Positions 46,086 to 59,165 of a DNA stretch of 64,000 bases are shown here, piece after piece (the first letter of the stretch is position 1; the number at the start of each line of letters is the position of its first letter). This DNA is from Tolypeutes matacus. Its lineage: Eukaryota; Chordata; Mammalia; Cingulata; Chlamyphoridae. A program made the translations under genes and the position numbers. The stretch spans positions 1,784,891 through 1,848,890 of the forward strand of contig JAKSZT010053837.1 in NCBI GenBank assembly GCA_026826555.1, read 5' to 3'. The notes beneath the pieces were generated by a model, which was given only the letters and a program-made list of their open reading frames with translations, was not told where the DNA came from and did no database searches.

Positions 46086-48850
46086 AAGACCTGATTGCTA
46101 TCAGCATCTTTGCAGGAGGAAATAGAAAACAATAGGGTATCAGATAGGTCTAAGGATGGAAGAACACACAAAACAGACAACACTGGAAAGCATGGCAAAC
46201 TAATCTGAGAACAGTGACTGACTAGGAGGGATTCTGGCTCTGTGAAATAGAAAACATAATGAATCCAGTCATCTACAAGTTCAAGAAAAGTAATGTCACA
46301 TGAAAATAAGATTACGAAAGTATCCAGATCAAATTCCATAAAGAAGTTAGTACATCTTTTTAAAATAATGAGGAGAATAACACCCCTACAGATAATAAAA
46401 GCATGACAGAAAGATATAGCCACAGAACAAAATAAAATTGTAACTTATTTTAAAATAAACTAAAAGACATTAAAATAATATATCAGTCACAAAGGAAAAA
46501 CATGAATCAGAAAACTCAGAAATGAACTGTCAGAACTAATGAAAGAATTAGAAATATAAGAATAAATCACTTCAGAAATGAAATCTAAACAAATAACTCA
46601 AGAATGAATAAACATAACAGTATGTAATAGTAACAAAAGGTGAGAAGGAAGAAATGTTTAAAGATCAAAAAGAAAGAAAGATTAAAGCACAAAGGAAAGG
46701 GGAGAGAATGGAGCTATTTTAGAGCAAGGAAATTATACCAAGCAGTAACTTAAATCCACAGGAGAAAAATGAAGATTACCAGAAACAGTAAGTAGGTTAT
46801 ATTAACAAGGACTCTATGAATGTTTTTCTTTTAGCCTTTTAAAATTACATAATTTATATAAAGCAATAATTATAACACTGTATTGGTTACAACAGAGATG
46901 TAATATAAATGATACAAAGGAAGACAGAGGGAATGGAACTATACTGGAGTAAAATTCTTTTATTTTACAGGAATTAAGTTAGTATTACTACAAAGCAGAT
47001 TTTGACAAAATGATACTGTAATCCCTAAAAAAATCACTGAAAAGAAAAAAAACCGAAGATAGTTTTTTAAAAAATCAACAAAGGAATATAATACACTAGA
47101 AAATAATTATCTAATATAAAATAAGGCCAAAAAAAAAAAAAAAAAAGAGCAAAAACGACAGACATACAGAAAGCAAATACCAAAATATTAGGTGCAAACC
47201 CAACCATATTATGGTAACATTAAATGTAAATAGATTAAATACTCCAATCAAAAGGCAAAAGTTGCCAGACTAGGTTAAAAAAAAAAAAAAAAAGATAAAA
47301 AGATGCAACTTGTTTTAAAGCTATCTACTAGAGACACACTTGAGATTTAAAGACACAAATAGGTTGAAAGTTAAAGGATGAAATAATGAAAGACAACACA
47401 CCATGCAAACAGTAACCATGAGAGAGCGGGAGTTGTTTTATTAGACAAAACAGACTTTAAGACAAAAAATATTACTGGAGACAAAGAACAAAATATTATG
47501 GATAAAAGTGTCACATCACCAGGGAGAGACAACAATTGTAAATACATATGCATGTATAAACAAAGCTCCCAAATAATTGAAGCAAAACCCGACAGAATTG
47601 AAGGCAGAAAGAGACAAATCAACAATACTACTTGACACCCCATTCTCATTAAAAAACAAACAGCTAGACAGAAAATCAAGAGATGTATATAAGAGATGTA
47701 CATAAAATGTGATCCACATTATCGATCAACTTAACTTGGCATCTATAGAACAGAGCATCCAACAACAGCAGAAACACATTCTTCTCAAGCACAAATAGAA
47801 CCTTCTCCAGGATAGACCATGTGCTAGACGACAGAACAAATATCAGTTAATCTTAAAAGACTGAAATCAGACTAAGCGTGTTCTCTGACCACAATGAAAT
47901 TGAGAAATCAACAACAGAAGAAAATGTGGGTAATCCATAAACATTTGAAAATAAAACAGCACACTTCTAAATAAGCAATGGGTCAAAGAAGAAATCATAA
48001 GGAAAATGAAAAAATATTTTCAGCTGAATGAAAATGAAAATAAACATATTAAAATTTATGGGATGCAGCTAAGCAGAACTTAAAGAGAAACTTAATAAAC
48101 AACTTTATGCCAACAAATTAGACAACTAGATGAAACTGAAAGATTTCTAGAAAGAAGCAAATTGCCAAACACACTCAAGAAGAAACAGAACATCTAAACA
48201 GACCTGTAAGAAGAAAAGAAATTCAACTAATAATTTAAAATCTCCCCACAAAGAAATTCCAGGTCAAAATGGCTTCACTGGTCAATTCTACCAAATATTT
48301 CAAGGCGAAATATTATCAATCCATCATGTACATTATTCCAGAAAAGAGAGGGAGAAGGGACACTTCAGTATTACACTGTTATCAAAGCCAGAGAAAAGCA
48401 TCATAAGAAAAATAAGTTATAAATCAATATCCTTCATGATTACAGAAAAAAAAAAAATCTTCAACAAAATATTAGCAAAATGATTCTAACAACATAGTAA
48501 AAGGAGAAGGCATCTAGACTGGAAAGGAAGAAGAAAAACTGTATTATTTGTAGATAACATGATTCTATATATAGAATATCCTAAAAAATTTATAGTAAAA
48601 AAATTTTTAAAGCCTATCAGAAATAATAAATTCAGCAAGATCACAAGATACAATATACAAAAATAAATGATATTTCTATATGCTAGCAATATATATATAT
48701 ACAAAAAAAAATGAAGGTAAGAAAATAGCCCATACACAATAGTATCAAAAGAAATAGAATACTTGGGAATAAATTTAACAGCATAAATGATAACACTGCT
48801 CAAGAAGATTATAAGCAGGTCAAACAGTAAATAATGTATCTGTAGTAGAA
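46086..48850 (+). mobile_element. Decayed L1 (ORF1-like and N-terminal/RT parts of ORF2)
   Basis: An A-rich sense strand with no frame longer than about 100 codons. Recognisable steps are an ORF1-like zone near 46480-46620, an inter-ORF/ORF2 start near 46860-47300 (AATAGATTAAATACTCCAAT), the endonuclease-like zone to 47950 and reverse-transcriptase-like zones (CACAAAGAAATTCCAGG at 48245; GATTCTATATATAGAATATC near 48560). Stops and frameshifts are frequent, so it is inactive. A DAS-III SINE lies at its left edge. Confidence 0.7.
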
Positions 48851-49616
48851 ACAAGAGGGAAGCAAGAGGGAAACATAAAAGGCCCTAAACAATTTCAGCA
48901 ATATCTGATAGATACTTTTTTCTAAAGTATTTTCTCTTGATTATAAACAGAATACATGCATGTTTACTGTAAAAAATCAGAAATAGAGAAATTTAAATAA
49001 AGTTTATCTTTCTAGTCCTTTATCATATACACGATACAAGCAATTCTCAATTATCCAGGGATGAATAAATTGGTTTCTTTAAAAAAAAAAAAAAAAAAAA
49101 GTTAAGGAACAAACAGGGAGCCAACTAACCAATGAGGCTTAGATTTAATAATGTGGCAAAAAATGATTAGCAATAAATGAGGGCCCAGCAAGGCAGAAAG
49201 AAAAGAGCTGACAAGAACCAGAAAACAAAACGGAAACTTGCACTTAAGCAAGGATAAAGGACATTTAATTACTGAGTTTCAACACTGGGAATATATGCAA
49301 CAGGTCTTCAGTCCTTTAACCGCGGTTAATGTGCCCTGAGAAAAATAGTTAATATATTTTAAATAATCTCAACTCATCTTCTCTAACCAATATTTGATTG
49401 TATATTTGTTGCAAAATTCAATCCCACTGCATTTACTGCACCATAATGAACAGTTTTTATTTAACAACATATTGTGAAGATTTTCACCATATTATTAAAT
49501 ATTGCTTTAACATTATTTTTAAAGGCTGTATAATACTGCATTGAAGGGTCATGTAATAATTTGAACAATATATGTTGTTCAACTTTCAGGTAATTTCTTC
49601 TATTAATACTTAATAG

Positions 49617-49804
49617 GGGAAGCGGCTGTGGCTCAGTCAGTAGGGCTCCCGTTTACCATGTGGAAGGCCCCGGGTTCGGTTCCCGGGGCCTCCTGGTGAG
49701 GGCGGGCCCGCCCGCACGGCGTGGTTGGCTGACCCGGCGAGCACAAGCAGCAAGGGGGGCGATAAATGAATAAATAAATAAAAATCTTTAAAAAAAAAAA
49801 AAAA
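49617..49804 (+). mobile_element. DAS-III-like SINE
   Basis: Complete copy with a GAGGGCGGGCCCGCCCGCAC body and a perfect hairpin. The target duplication AATACTTAATAG is at 49605-49616 and 49805-49816. Confidence 0.96.
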
Positions 49805-50209
49805 AATACTTAATAGCATAACTGACGTTTGTTCTTACTCTTTTCTTATACCATTAATTTTTTTAAAATTCTTTGTTATACTTCCCTCTACCCTTTTTAT
49901 GGACTTTTGCTTTTAGACTGAATTTCTATGCACTTTTTATCCATCTACGGGTTGAAGAATATACAAGCTATTTTATTCAACTTTATCATCACATTTAAAA
50001 TCATATTTTATTCTATTTCTGATAATCATCAACTTAAAGAATAAGACAGTATCTAATATGCTTTTACTCCCGTCTGCCCTTCTTGTCTACCCATCCCACT
50101 ACCATTTCATATGTTTTTATTGATATAAGCAGGAGTTTCAGATATTTATTGTTTGCTTTCCTTTTTTACTGTGTTTCGAAATATTTCACAATTGGACTAG
50201 ATTTTTTGC

Positions 50210-50340
50210 ATTAAGTTTTTAAAAACACATTAACAATGCAAAACTGTGATTATACCAAATGTCACTGATTGTACACTTCAGATGGATTATATGGTTTATG
50301 AATATATTTCAGTAAAATTGTTTTTTAAAAAAGCACATTA
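50210..50340 (+). mobile_element. Old L1 3' end
   Basis: GTCACTGATTGTACACTTCA and ATTATATGGTTTATGAATAT precede an A-rich end, an old L1 3' UTR signature. Confidence 0.5.
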
Positions 50341-51199
50341 ACAGCAATTATTAGATTTAACTCATCAGTCACCTGAAGTACTACAGGTAATTTCTTCAGG
50401 AAGAGCAACAAAAATGGTATATTTTTGACTCCTGCATATCTACTACTAATAATAATATCTTCCTTATCTAAATAAGCAACTTCTGGATCCAACTCCATGT
50501 CCCAAATCTTTTATTTGATTATTTTCATCTCTGCTTTTCTGAGCTGTGGGGCAAGGTTTCAAGGTTAGCTTCAATTTCACTGATTTGATTTTTTATAGTA
50601 GTCAATTTGGTTGTCACTTTAGGTTTTAAGTTAAACAATCATGCTCATTATTGTTTTTACTGATTGTGGATTTATTCTTTCATACTTCTTGCATGAATCA
50701 TTGTGTTCTCTTGAATTTGAAGAACTTTTTCCTCCTGTCTCTTACAGGAAATTACAGGAAAAAATCTATTGGTTTTCTTAATGTGGGTCATTCACTGGAA
50801 CTACAGTGTCCGGAGTAAGGGTACTCTGTGGCAACTGTTTCCCAGATTTTGTGCTTTAGTTAAACTCCTTTGAACTTGTCTACCTCCCTCACTAGACATT
50901 TGGGACCCTGAAGGGCTGGATCTTATTCACCTAGTACAATATCTGGCACTTAGCAGGTGTTCGGTTAATGTGTGATAAATGGTGTTATTTATTATAGAAT
51001 AATAGTGTGCTATCCTTTATGAAAATGATGCCTTCAAGTAATCATCAGCAAGGCATGAATTTTTCACTGCTCTTCCAGGGATAATGAATTTGTGCTTAAA
51101 TCTATACACTCAACTTTTCCAATTTCTTTTCAGATGAACACAAAGATATCCACCAAAAAGCCACGTAAGGATGCAATCTGGTCTTAGAAGGGTAAGCTA

Positions 51200-52232
51200 A
51201 TTGATTACTATACACTGAAAACTATAAAACACTGCTGAAAGAAATTTAGCAGTTTCTTAAATAGTTTAGCATACACTTTATCTACAACCTAACAATTATA
51301 CTAGGTCATACCTACCTAACAAAAATACCCTTGGTATTTACCCAAGAGAAATGAAAAACACATGTCCACAAAAAGACTTCTGCAAGAATGTCCACAGCAG
51401 CTTTATTCATAATAGCTTAAAACTGGAAATAACCCAAAAATTCATCAACAGAAGAGTGGATAAACAAAATGTAACATACACTCAATGTTTTAGTTTCCCA
51501 GCTCCTGAAACAAATTCCATAAAATGGGTTTGGGTTTAACAACAGAAATTTACTGGCTCAAGGTTTCAGAGGCTTTTTAGGCTTGCATCTTCCCTGGGTT
51601 GGTATCTTCTGTCTGTCTGGCAATCTTTAGGTTTCCTTGACATTTTGTCATGTGGCAAAGCATGACAGCATCTTCTACTTTTTCTTCCAGGATATGATGC
51701 CTTCCAGTTTCTGGTTGTTTCTCATGGCTTCTCCTTCCAGGTCCAACTGACTTTGCTTATAAAGACTTCAGCCGTATTGGATTAAGGTCTACCCTAATTC
51801 AGTGTGTGTGGACATTAACTAACAACACCTTCAAAGGTCCTTTTTACAAATGGGCTCACACTCACAGGATGAAAGATCAGGACCTGAACATGCCTTTTGT
51901 GAGAACATGATTCAATCCCCAACACGAGGAGAGGAAAAAAAAAAGAACAAACTTTTGAAACACACAAAATCAAGGCTAAATCATAGGAATATTATGTTGA
52001 GTAAAACAAATCTATGGTAACAGGAAGAGTTGATGGTTGCTAACGAGGGTGGGGGGTAAACTGACTGAAAGGGGGCATAAGAGAGCTTTCTGGGATGACA
52101 GAAATGTTTCATCCATATCTTCATGGGGTGTTACCCCAAGCATAATAATTTGTCAAAACTCAATGAATTGTACATTTAAGATTATGCATTTCACTTATGT
52201 GAATACTGCAATAAAACCATTGAAGTAGTGAC
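51200..52232 (+). mobile_element. Old L1 3' region, split by an LTR-like repeat
   Basis: The left part (CCCAAGAGAAATGAAAAACA, GCAGCTTTATTCATAATAGC) and the right part (GGGGTAAACTGACTGAAAGG, TGTACATTTAAGATTATGCA, ATACTGCAATAAAACC) belong to one L1 3' region. They are separated by the repeat at 51485-51930. Confidence 0.7.
51485..51930 (+). mobile_element. LTR-like repeat common in Xenarthra
   Basis: TTTTAGTTTCCCAGCTCCTG, ACAGAAATTTACTGGCTC, CATGTGGCAAAGCATGAC, GCTTATAAAGACTTCAGCC and GGGCTCACACTCACAGGATG form the pattern of an LTR-like interspersed repeat that I associate with sloth and armadillo genomes. It interrupts an L1 and is therefore younger. No retroviral genes are present. Confidence 0.5.
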
Positions 52233-52401
52233 TATAGCTACAGTAATAAACAAAATTCACTCTGCATTATAGTTCTGAGAAAAAGGCAAATAGGAACATA
52301 CTGTCTTAAAAATCCAAAGGAAAATGATAAAAGCATTCTCTACAGTGCATGAACAACACCATCTGTACATGGAATTGAGAATATTTCCATTCTGTATTTT
52401 A

Positions 52402-52589
52402 TTTTATTTTTTTTTTTAAAGATTTTATTTATTTATTCATTTATCCCCCCCCTTGCTGCTTGTGCTCGCTGGGTCAGCTAATCACGCCAGACGGGCGGGC
52501 TTGCCTTCACCAGGAGGCCCCGGGAACCGAACCCGGGGCCTCCCATATGGTAAACGGGAGCCCTACTGATTGAGCCACAGCCGCTTCCC
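52402..52589 (-). mobile_element. DAS-III-like SINE
   Basis: Complete minus-strand copy (gene-sense orientation) with a perfect hairpin. The target duplication TCCATTCTGTATTTTA is at 52386-52401 and 52590-52605. Confidence 0.96.
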
Positions 52590-53555
52590 TCCATTCTGTA
52601 TTTTAAAGCAACCAAAGGCCAAAGTGTCACAGAGTATCTTGCAACATCGCACCCACTTTACCTTCCAAATAACTAGTAAATGTCAAAGCTGTACAAATTC
52701 ATTTATAGCTAGAAGCTTAAGCTTAAAAGTAATACTTCAACGTTCAAATTATGCAGTTCCTTTGCATATATCCCCTTATATCTCACGGGACTGGCCTGAG
52801 TCACCAGCCATCTCCTAGGAAGGTGGATATCTTGCTATTGTGGAAGGTGGCAAAAGAGAAGGTACTCAGAGGTATCTCCACAGCTGGTAAGTTACATGGA
52901 AAAGGGTTAACATGAATCATTTTCATTCAGAGGTAAGATATCTTCCATTCAAAAAGCTTTCAAAATACATCAAATCTGCCATTTCCTCATTTAATTTTTA
53001 AAACATATAGATCCACCATGAATTATCAATACAGACAAGAATCTAATTTAAACTGCTCTGTCACATGGTCATATTACCAAAAGCAAAACTTAGAACAGTA
53101 ATGTTTAAAGAAGACCACTTAAGAGATACAGAGTTTGTCCCTTTCCTGAGTACTCTAAGGTCAGAAGATTATAGTCTCTAATAACATTAATTTAGTCACT
53201 TGCAGAATTACCTTTATTGAATTATGCCCATCAACTTTAAGCAAAAATCACTATGGGAAAGTCATGAAATTTATACACCCCTCCTCCCAAAAAATGCTAA
53301 CAATATCCATTATGCCCCTTACTGACCCCATGTGGAAAATTTCTTCTCAAGTTTAATATGATGAAAAAACATTCCTTGCAAAGAACTCCTAAGTTTTCAT
53401 CTTTTCAATAATATGTGGTAGTAACTCATTTTACCCTAGCTGCTGGGAAGCGTAAAGATAAGTTAATCTTTTAACTGCAAAGTAAAGCAGATACAGTGAA
53501 AAACAAACAAAACAAATGTATAGTCCTTCCATGTACCCTGTTCCCCATCCTTCTG

Positions 53556-53885
53556 TATTCATTTCCTAGGGCTGCCATAAAGTACCACAAACTCAGTGGC
53601 TTAAAACAAGAGAAATCTCTTCTCTCTCAGTTCTGGAAGCTACAAGTTCAAAATCAAGAAGTTGGCAGGGCCATGTTCCCTCTAAAGGCTACAGCAGAGG
53701 GTCCTTCCTTGCCTCTTCCTGGTTCCTGGAAGTTACTGGCAAACCTTAGCTTTCCTTGGCTTGTGGCAGCCTATCTCCAATCTCTGTCTCTGTGTCTCTT
53801 CTCTTCTTATAAGGATGTGAGTCATATTGTATTAAGGTCCTCCCTACTCCAGTATGACCTCATCATAATTTAAATATTTGACCCG
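53556..53885 (+). mobile_element. LTR-like interspersed repeat
   Basis: TTCATTTCCTAGGGCTGCCA, AGTACCACAAACTCAGTGGC, TTGGCAGGGCCATGTTCCCT, TTATAAGGATGTGAGTCATA and CCTCATCATAATTTAAAT are landmarks of a common old mammalian repeat of LTR type, related in layout to 51485-51930. The subfamily is uncertain. Confidence 0.55.
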
Positions 53886-54093
53886 TATGTTCAGATCTCT
53901 GATAGCATAACTCATCAATATATTCTTCTGTCCTCTCTGTTTCCTACAAATGGCTACAGAATTTTAAACAGAGTCATGGTGGATCACCTACAGGTGGTGG
54001 TGTGTTCTTCCACCAGGAAGCAAGGAGGCAAATAACATCTGTTGTTTCTCTTTTTTTGTGATGTTAGCAATTGTTGATGTTCACTGCCTAGAT

Positions 54094-54291
54094 CAGGGGT
54101 TCTTAATCTTTTTTGTTTCACGGACCCCTCTGCCAGTCAGGTGAAAACCACGGACTCCTTACCAAGTCCACACTATACTGTGTATTATTCAATAAATATA
54201 TCACACCAGCACCAACACGTCCCCACAAGAATAATGTTTGGTTTTTTTTTATTTCAATTCAAGCTCACAGACCCCTTGTTAAGAACCCCTG
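54094..54291. mobile_element. Non-autonomous hAT element, complete
   Basis: A 198-base element with perfect 13-bp terminal inverted repeats (CAGGGGTTCTTAA at 54094 and its complement ending at 54291). It is flanked by the perfect 8-base target duplication GCCTAGAT at 54086-54093 and 54292-54299, the hallmark of hAT transposition. It has no transposase. Confidence 0.92.
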
Positions 54292-54647
54292 GCCTAGATC
54301 CATTAGTTCACTGGAAGTTACAAAACAAATATATCCTAATTCACCATTTCTTTTTCATTTATTAGCTGGAATAACTTCCCCATATCCTACTCCTTTGTTA
54401 GCCAGAGGGCACATTATTATATGAAAGGCAAGATAAATGCTTGCCTCATTCTCTTCATTTACTAGTGTTCGAGGTAATGAATTGATTCCCTATCATTTTC
54501 TCAACGTCATGAATTCCTTTTAAAATACCATTATGAATTCATGGATTTAAACATACTTGACAGGTTTTGATCATACTTTGGCCAGGAGGAGGCCCCTAAA
54601 AGTTATTTCTTAAGTCTTTCTGAAATGACCACAGTAGTATTTAATAG

Positions 54648-54760
54648 CTTCCTTACTATTGGGTATGACAAATAATCCAGTTCATCTGAATACTTCTTGC
54701 CTAAGTGGACTGGTTGCTTTTTTTTTTTTTTCCCCAAGACCACAATGTGGGTACTACAGA
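54648..54760 (+). repeat. Direct repeat, left copy
   Basis: GCTTCCTTACTATTGGGTAT through ACTTCTTGCCTAAGTGGACT to CAAGACCACAATGTGGGT, homologous by eye at roughly 85 percent to 55772-55890. The flanks on both sides differ. Confidence 0.8.
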
Positions 54761-55494
54761 TGCTTATTGCTATTCGATTGGTCTTTTTTTCCAGTCCACT
54801 TCAGCAGTCACAGGAAATACACATACATATTTGTATATATTTTTTTAGATAAAATACCTAATGAGATTACTAATACTTTTAATTCAAACTCAAGATTTTC
54901 AGTTTCTTTTACTTAAACTCCAAAGTATTACAACTTTTCCTTTCTTCCACACCAAGAATCCTGCATACACAGGAATAAGAGACTATTTCCCATAATTATT
55001 CATTTACTTGATCCAATATTATACAGTCTCAGAATAACAATATTAATATCACTACAACAATGTAGCTTATAGGAACAAAATTTAAACAAAAGAACAAAAA
55101 TTGCATATGCTACTTCTGTTCTCTCCCCAATTTTTACAGTTGTACTTTACCTACATTATTTAAACATACAGCCATTACATACTATATTCTCTCAATTTTA
55201 ATCCTCCTTTAGTCTTTTCTATAAGTAATTACATTTAATGATGTATCATATATGGCTTTACTTGTTTCCTACAACCCTTCCAGTTCTTTCCCCTTTCAGT
55301 CAGCATTTCATTTCTTAATAGTTACACAGCAAGTCCTGAGGAATAACTGTGAGTTCATGACTGAAAGTAAAATTTGTATGTCTGGACTTCTGTCTCAGGA
55401 AACTCTAAGAATAATCTGTTCTGTCCCTTCATATCAATAGAAATACGTAACAACTTTACTGACAAACATTGTAAAAGCTCGTTCTACTCTGAAT

Positions 55495-55775
55495 GTGTGA
55501 CTTCTGCCCTGCTTGGAAACACTATGAATGTCCGGTCTTTGATTATGTGTCCTGAGCACTGCACTTTTAAATCATGCTGTCCCTTCACATGCCCTCCCCA
55601 CCTGCAGGTAGACATGTAGTATAAAAGACCCTTCTTGTTTTGTGGCAAATGCAGCTCGAGCCTCAAAAGTGCCACGCCTTCCACCTGCTACCACAGAGAT
55701 GCTTGGACTCTCCGAGAGAGATCTCCCGTACGACCATAGAGGGCGAGAGCCCATGTAAGCCCCCTATTAAATGCT
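55495..55775 (+). mobile_element. Possible LTR segment
   Basis: It has a TATA-like AGTATAAAAGACCC at about 55618, a GC-richer zone and CCCCCTATTAAATGC as a possible polyadenylation signal just before the right direct-repeat copy. This layout suggests an LTR with R/U5 in the repeat. No retroviral coding sequence is seen. Confidence 0.4.
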
Positions 55776-55890
55776 TCCTTACTATTGGGCATGACAAATA
55801 ATCCAGTTCATTTGTATACTTCTTGCCTAGGTGGAATGGTTGTTTTTTGTTGTTGTTGTTGTTGTTTTTTTTCCAAGACCACAATGTGGG
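55772..55890 (+). repeat. Direct repeat, right copy, with (GTT)n
   Basis: Same order as 54648-54760 with a (GTT)n expansion at 55847-55866 replacing a T run of the left copy. Confidence 0.8.
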
Positions 55891-56129
55891 TCTTTGCTTG
55901 CCAAGCTGGACTTTTCCAAGTCTTTCTTTGGTTTGATGTATCCCTATCCGTTTGGTGGGAAGCTGTCATTTTACACAGCTCCCTGCTATACTCACAAATG
56001 CTCACCATCACGTTATATTCTGATGTCACACTCATCATTCTGGTTCCTCAAGGAAAAAATATTCCCTCATTCCCTCATTCCTTGCATCTTAATAATTTGT
56101 CTTTATACATAAAAGTCAGGTTTTTTTGG

Positions 56130-56900
56130 ATATAAAATCTTTGGCTAACATTTTCTTCCCCTTCTGTATCTTAAAAATATTACTCCATCTTCTTCTAGCA
56201 AAGAGTGTTGCTATTAGAAAATCTCATGCTAATCCAATTTTCTTTCCCTTATAATTCATTTACTCTTTCTTCTTAGAAGTCCAGAGAATTTTTTTCTCTT
56301 TCTTTAAATTACAATAATGTTACTAGAGTATATGTTGATAGTATTTGCTCTGGGTTATATTCTCAGATAATTGGTTCTCTCCTTCAGTCTGTAGTTTCAA
56401 ATATTTTAAAGAGGTTCTCCTGAATTGGTTTTTCATATTTTTCTATCGCTTTGGTTTTCTTCCTAAAAGACATTTGTTAGGAGTATGCTGTATCCTCTTT
56501 AGCTTTCTTCACTATATATCCCTTTCTCTCAAAAGTTCTTTATTGTTTTGCCTTTCTTTTTGATCTTTAAATTTCTCCCTTAACTTCTACATAAAGGCCT
56601 TTACTGTTTATTCACTCTTAAATTCCTTCTAGTTTAGACTTTATTTCTGAAATGATTATACAATTCTTTCCTGAGTTCTGTCATCTCATTTCTGAAAATT
56701 TTTTAACTTTATGTTGTTCTTTTACATGTGGCATTGATTTCTTAACGATTTTTAGGACATTTTAAAAGAGTTTTGATCTGTTCTATGGTTAAATTATTCT
56801 GGGGTATTTCCATTGTATACAGGAATACTATTCTGTTCTTTATTCCTTTTTTCCTTAATAACTTTAACTGGGATTTTACCTTGATAATTTTTTTTTTTTT
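56130..56900 (-). mobile_element. Probable old LINE fragment, antisense
   Basis: T-rich plus strand with AAAATCTTTGGCTAACATTT, CTCCATCTTCTTCTAGC and AGTGTTGCTATTAGAAAATC, a phrase order I associate with antisense old L1-type sequence. No frame is intact and the assignment is tentative. Confidence 0.4.
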
Positions 56901-57659
56901 CTGTTTACGTGAAATTAATTTTCCTGAATGTTTAAAAGATGGTGGTATAAAAGGTAGTTTTTCCAACTTCACAGAATCCCCTCATCTGTTATTTTTATGT
57001 AGTGTTCAAAAAATACAGAAGCTTGCATTCTGAGATCTCCTGGCTGGTCCCCCTACCATGCCTATCTGAACTGTCACCTTCTTTCCTTCCTCTCTCCTCC
57101 CTCCCTCCCTATTATTGTCCCTGTCCTGCTCAATTTTGTTTCTATCCAGTGTGATGAGCCCTGTCCTGGTAGGTCCGTTTTGAGAGCTCAATGGAGCTAG
57201 AATGCTCTAGCCTCTTCTGTCTTTACCATGGATATATCGTACTTGCCCAATATTGGAATGGGCAAACCCCTACTCTCCCATTTTACCTGCAGCTCTTAAA
57301 ATAGCCCAGCACATAATCAAATAAATAGCTGAGGCTACTTTGGAGCTCCCATGGCTCTCAAGTCTTATGAGACACCCCAGTGAACTCTCTCTGCTTATCC
57401 TGCACAGACAGTGATGCTGTGAAGGTCTTGTGGTTATTGATGGCTTGCCTTTACCTGCTTGTGCTTTTGGGTGCATGAGGTGAGTTTCATGGTAAATTTT
57501 ATCTATAGGTTTTTGGATTTTCTATCTGGTTTCTATCAGTTATTGAATGGGTATTTAGAGGGAGTCAAAAATATCTATGACATAGCCATAGCCATCTTCC
57601 CAGAAATTCCTCTTGAAACCAAATTTGAAGCTCAAACACAGCAGTTACCCTTGTTTTTA

Positions 57660-57698
57660 TATTCAATATATACTTTTTTTTTTTTTTTTTTTTTTTTG
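57660..57698. repeat. Poly-T tract
   Basis: About 26 Ts after ATACTTTT; it may be the reverse-strand tail of an unrecognised retroposon. Confidence 0.85.
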
Positions 57699-57699
57699 A

Positions 57700-57866
57700 C
57701 ACTTATGTCTAGCACATTGTAAGATGTGTAGTATCCCTGGCCCACCAGAAACTAAAATGCTAGTAGAACTCCCAGTACCTGTGTTAACTAAAATACCCCA
57801 TACATATTCAAAAACCATAAGAGGAAATGGACGTATTATCCCTGGTTGAGAACCACTGAAAAGCTA
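57700..57866 (-). mobile_element. MER5A-type hAT fossil
   Basis: GATGTGTAGTATCCCTGGCC and CCCTGGTTGAGAACCACTG match MER5A in reverse. The middle has decayed. It lies about 250 bases from the donor of exon 3. Confidence 0.7.
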
Positions 57867-58110
57867 GATTAGCTCAGAATAAGAAAAAAGGAAATATAGT
57901 CCAGAAGTTTCCAATGCTACCAAAATGGATGAAAAATGCAATTACTTTATTAAAAGGTAAACTAAAAAGTCCATTCTTCTTTCCCTTTGAAATTTAGCCA
58001 AAACTATACTAGTTTCTTCTTAATAAAATTAGGCTTTATAATTTGACTATTCTATCAAGCCACCAGGTATTTTTCTTGAAGTTTAAAAAAAAATTTATAA
58101 GGTAATCTTA

Positions 58111-58398
<288 letters not shown>

Positions 58399-58779
58399 TC
58401 AGGAACACAAACTAAAACCCACAGGAATTTCTGTTATTAAAACCATAATAATCTATCATTTTCTAACCACCATGGCAACAACTGATTCAGGAGAGCATCA
58501 AGGATGCAAAAAAACCATTGGATCAAAGTCTACTGGGAAACAGAATATTTATACAGATTCAATGTATCCCCCTGCAGATTACTTATTAATGACAAAGAGG
58601 AAAATGGAAACTCTAAAGAAAATAAACATAGTGCACACCACCTTAACCAAGCCATCTAAGGTAACACCATCATGAAGGGAACAAACTATTATCATGTACC
58701 TCTTAATGTGGTGTACTAAAAAAGGACATAGTGGCTCTTATGTAGACTCTCTTATATAGTATTCTTTACAAAAATGCTT

Positions 58780-59165
58780 AACCTGAATCAAATTGTGAGG
58801 AAACAGAGACCTACATTGAGAGACATTCTACAAAACTACTTGCCTTTGAAAACACCCTTGTCAAAAAAGTCAAAGAAAAGTTGAAGAAATTATTAGAGGG
58901 CAATAAAGTGATATGACAACTATATAAAGTACACCAATCCTGTACCAATCTGGTGGTGGGGGGGGGGGTGCCATAAAGCTACTTTTGGGAAAACTGGCAA
59001 AATTTGATGGACTCTTAAATTATATAACAGTCATGGAATAATGTTAAATTTTCTAAATATGGTAATTGTATTGTGGTTAGGGTATACAGAGTTCACTGTA
59101 CTATTTTTGCTACTATTCTGTAAGTTTGACCATTCCTCAAAATAAAACAAAAATCTTACATCTCA
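58780..59165 (+). mobile_element. Old L1 3' UTR end
   Basis: TATGGTAATTGTATTGTGGT, CACTGTACTATTTTTGC, TTCTGTAAGTTTGACCATTC and CTCAAAATAAAACAAAAATC are typical old L1 3' terminal phrases. Confidence 0.7.

Noticed and set aside
48486..48854. 122-codon hydrophobic minus-strand frame resembling a membrane protein
   Set aside because: It is the reverse complement of A-rich L1 ORF2 sequence, which yields Phe/Leu/Ile-rich frames by composition.
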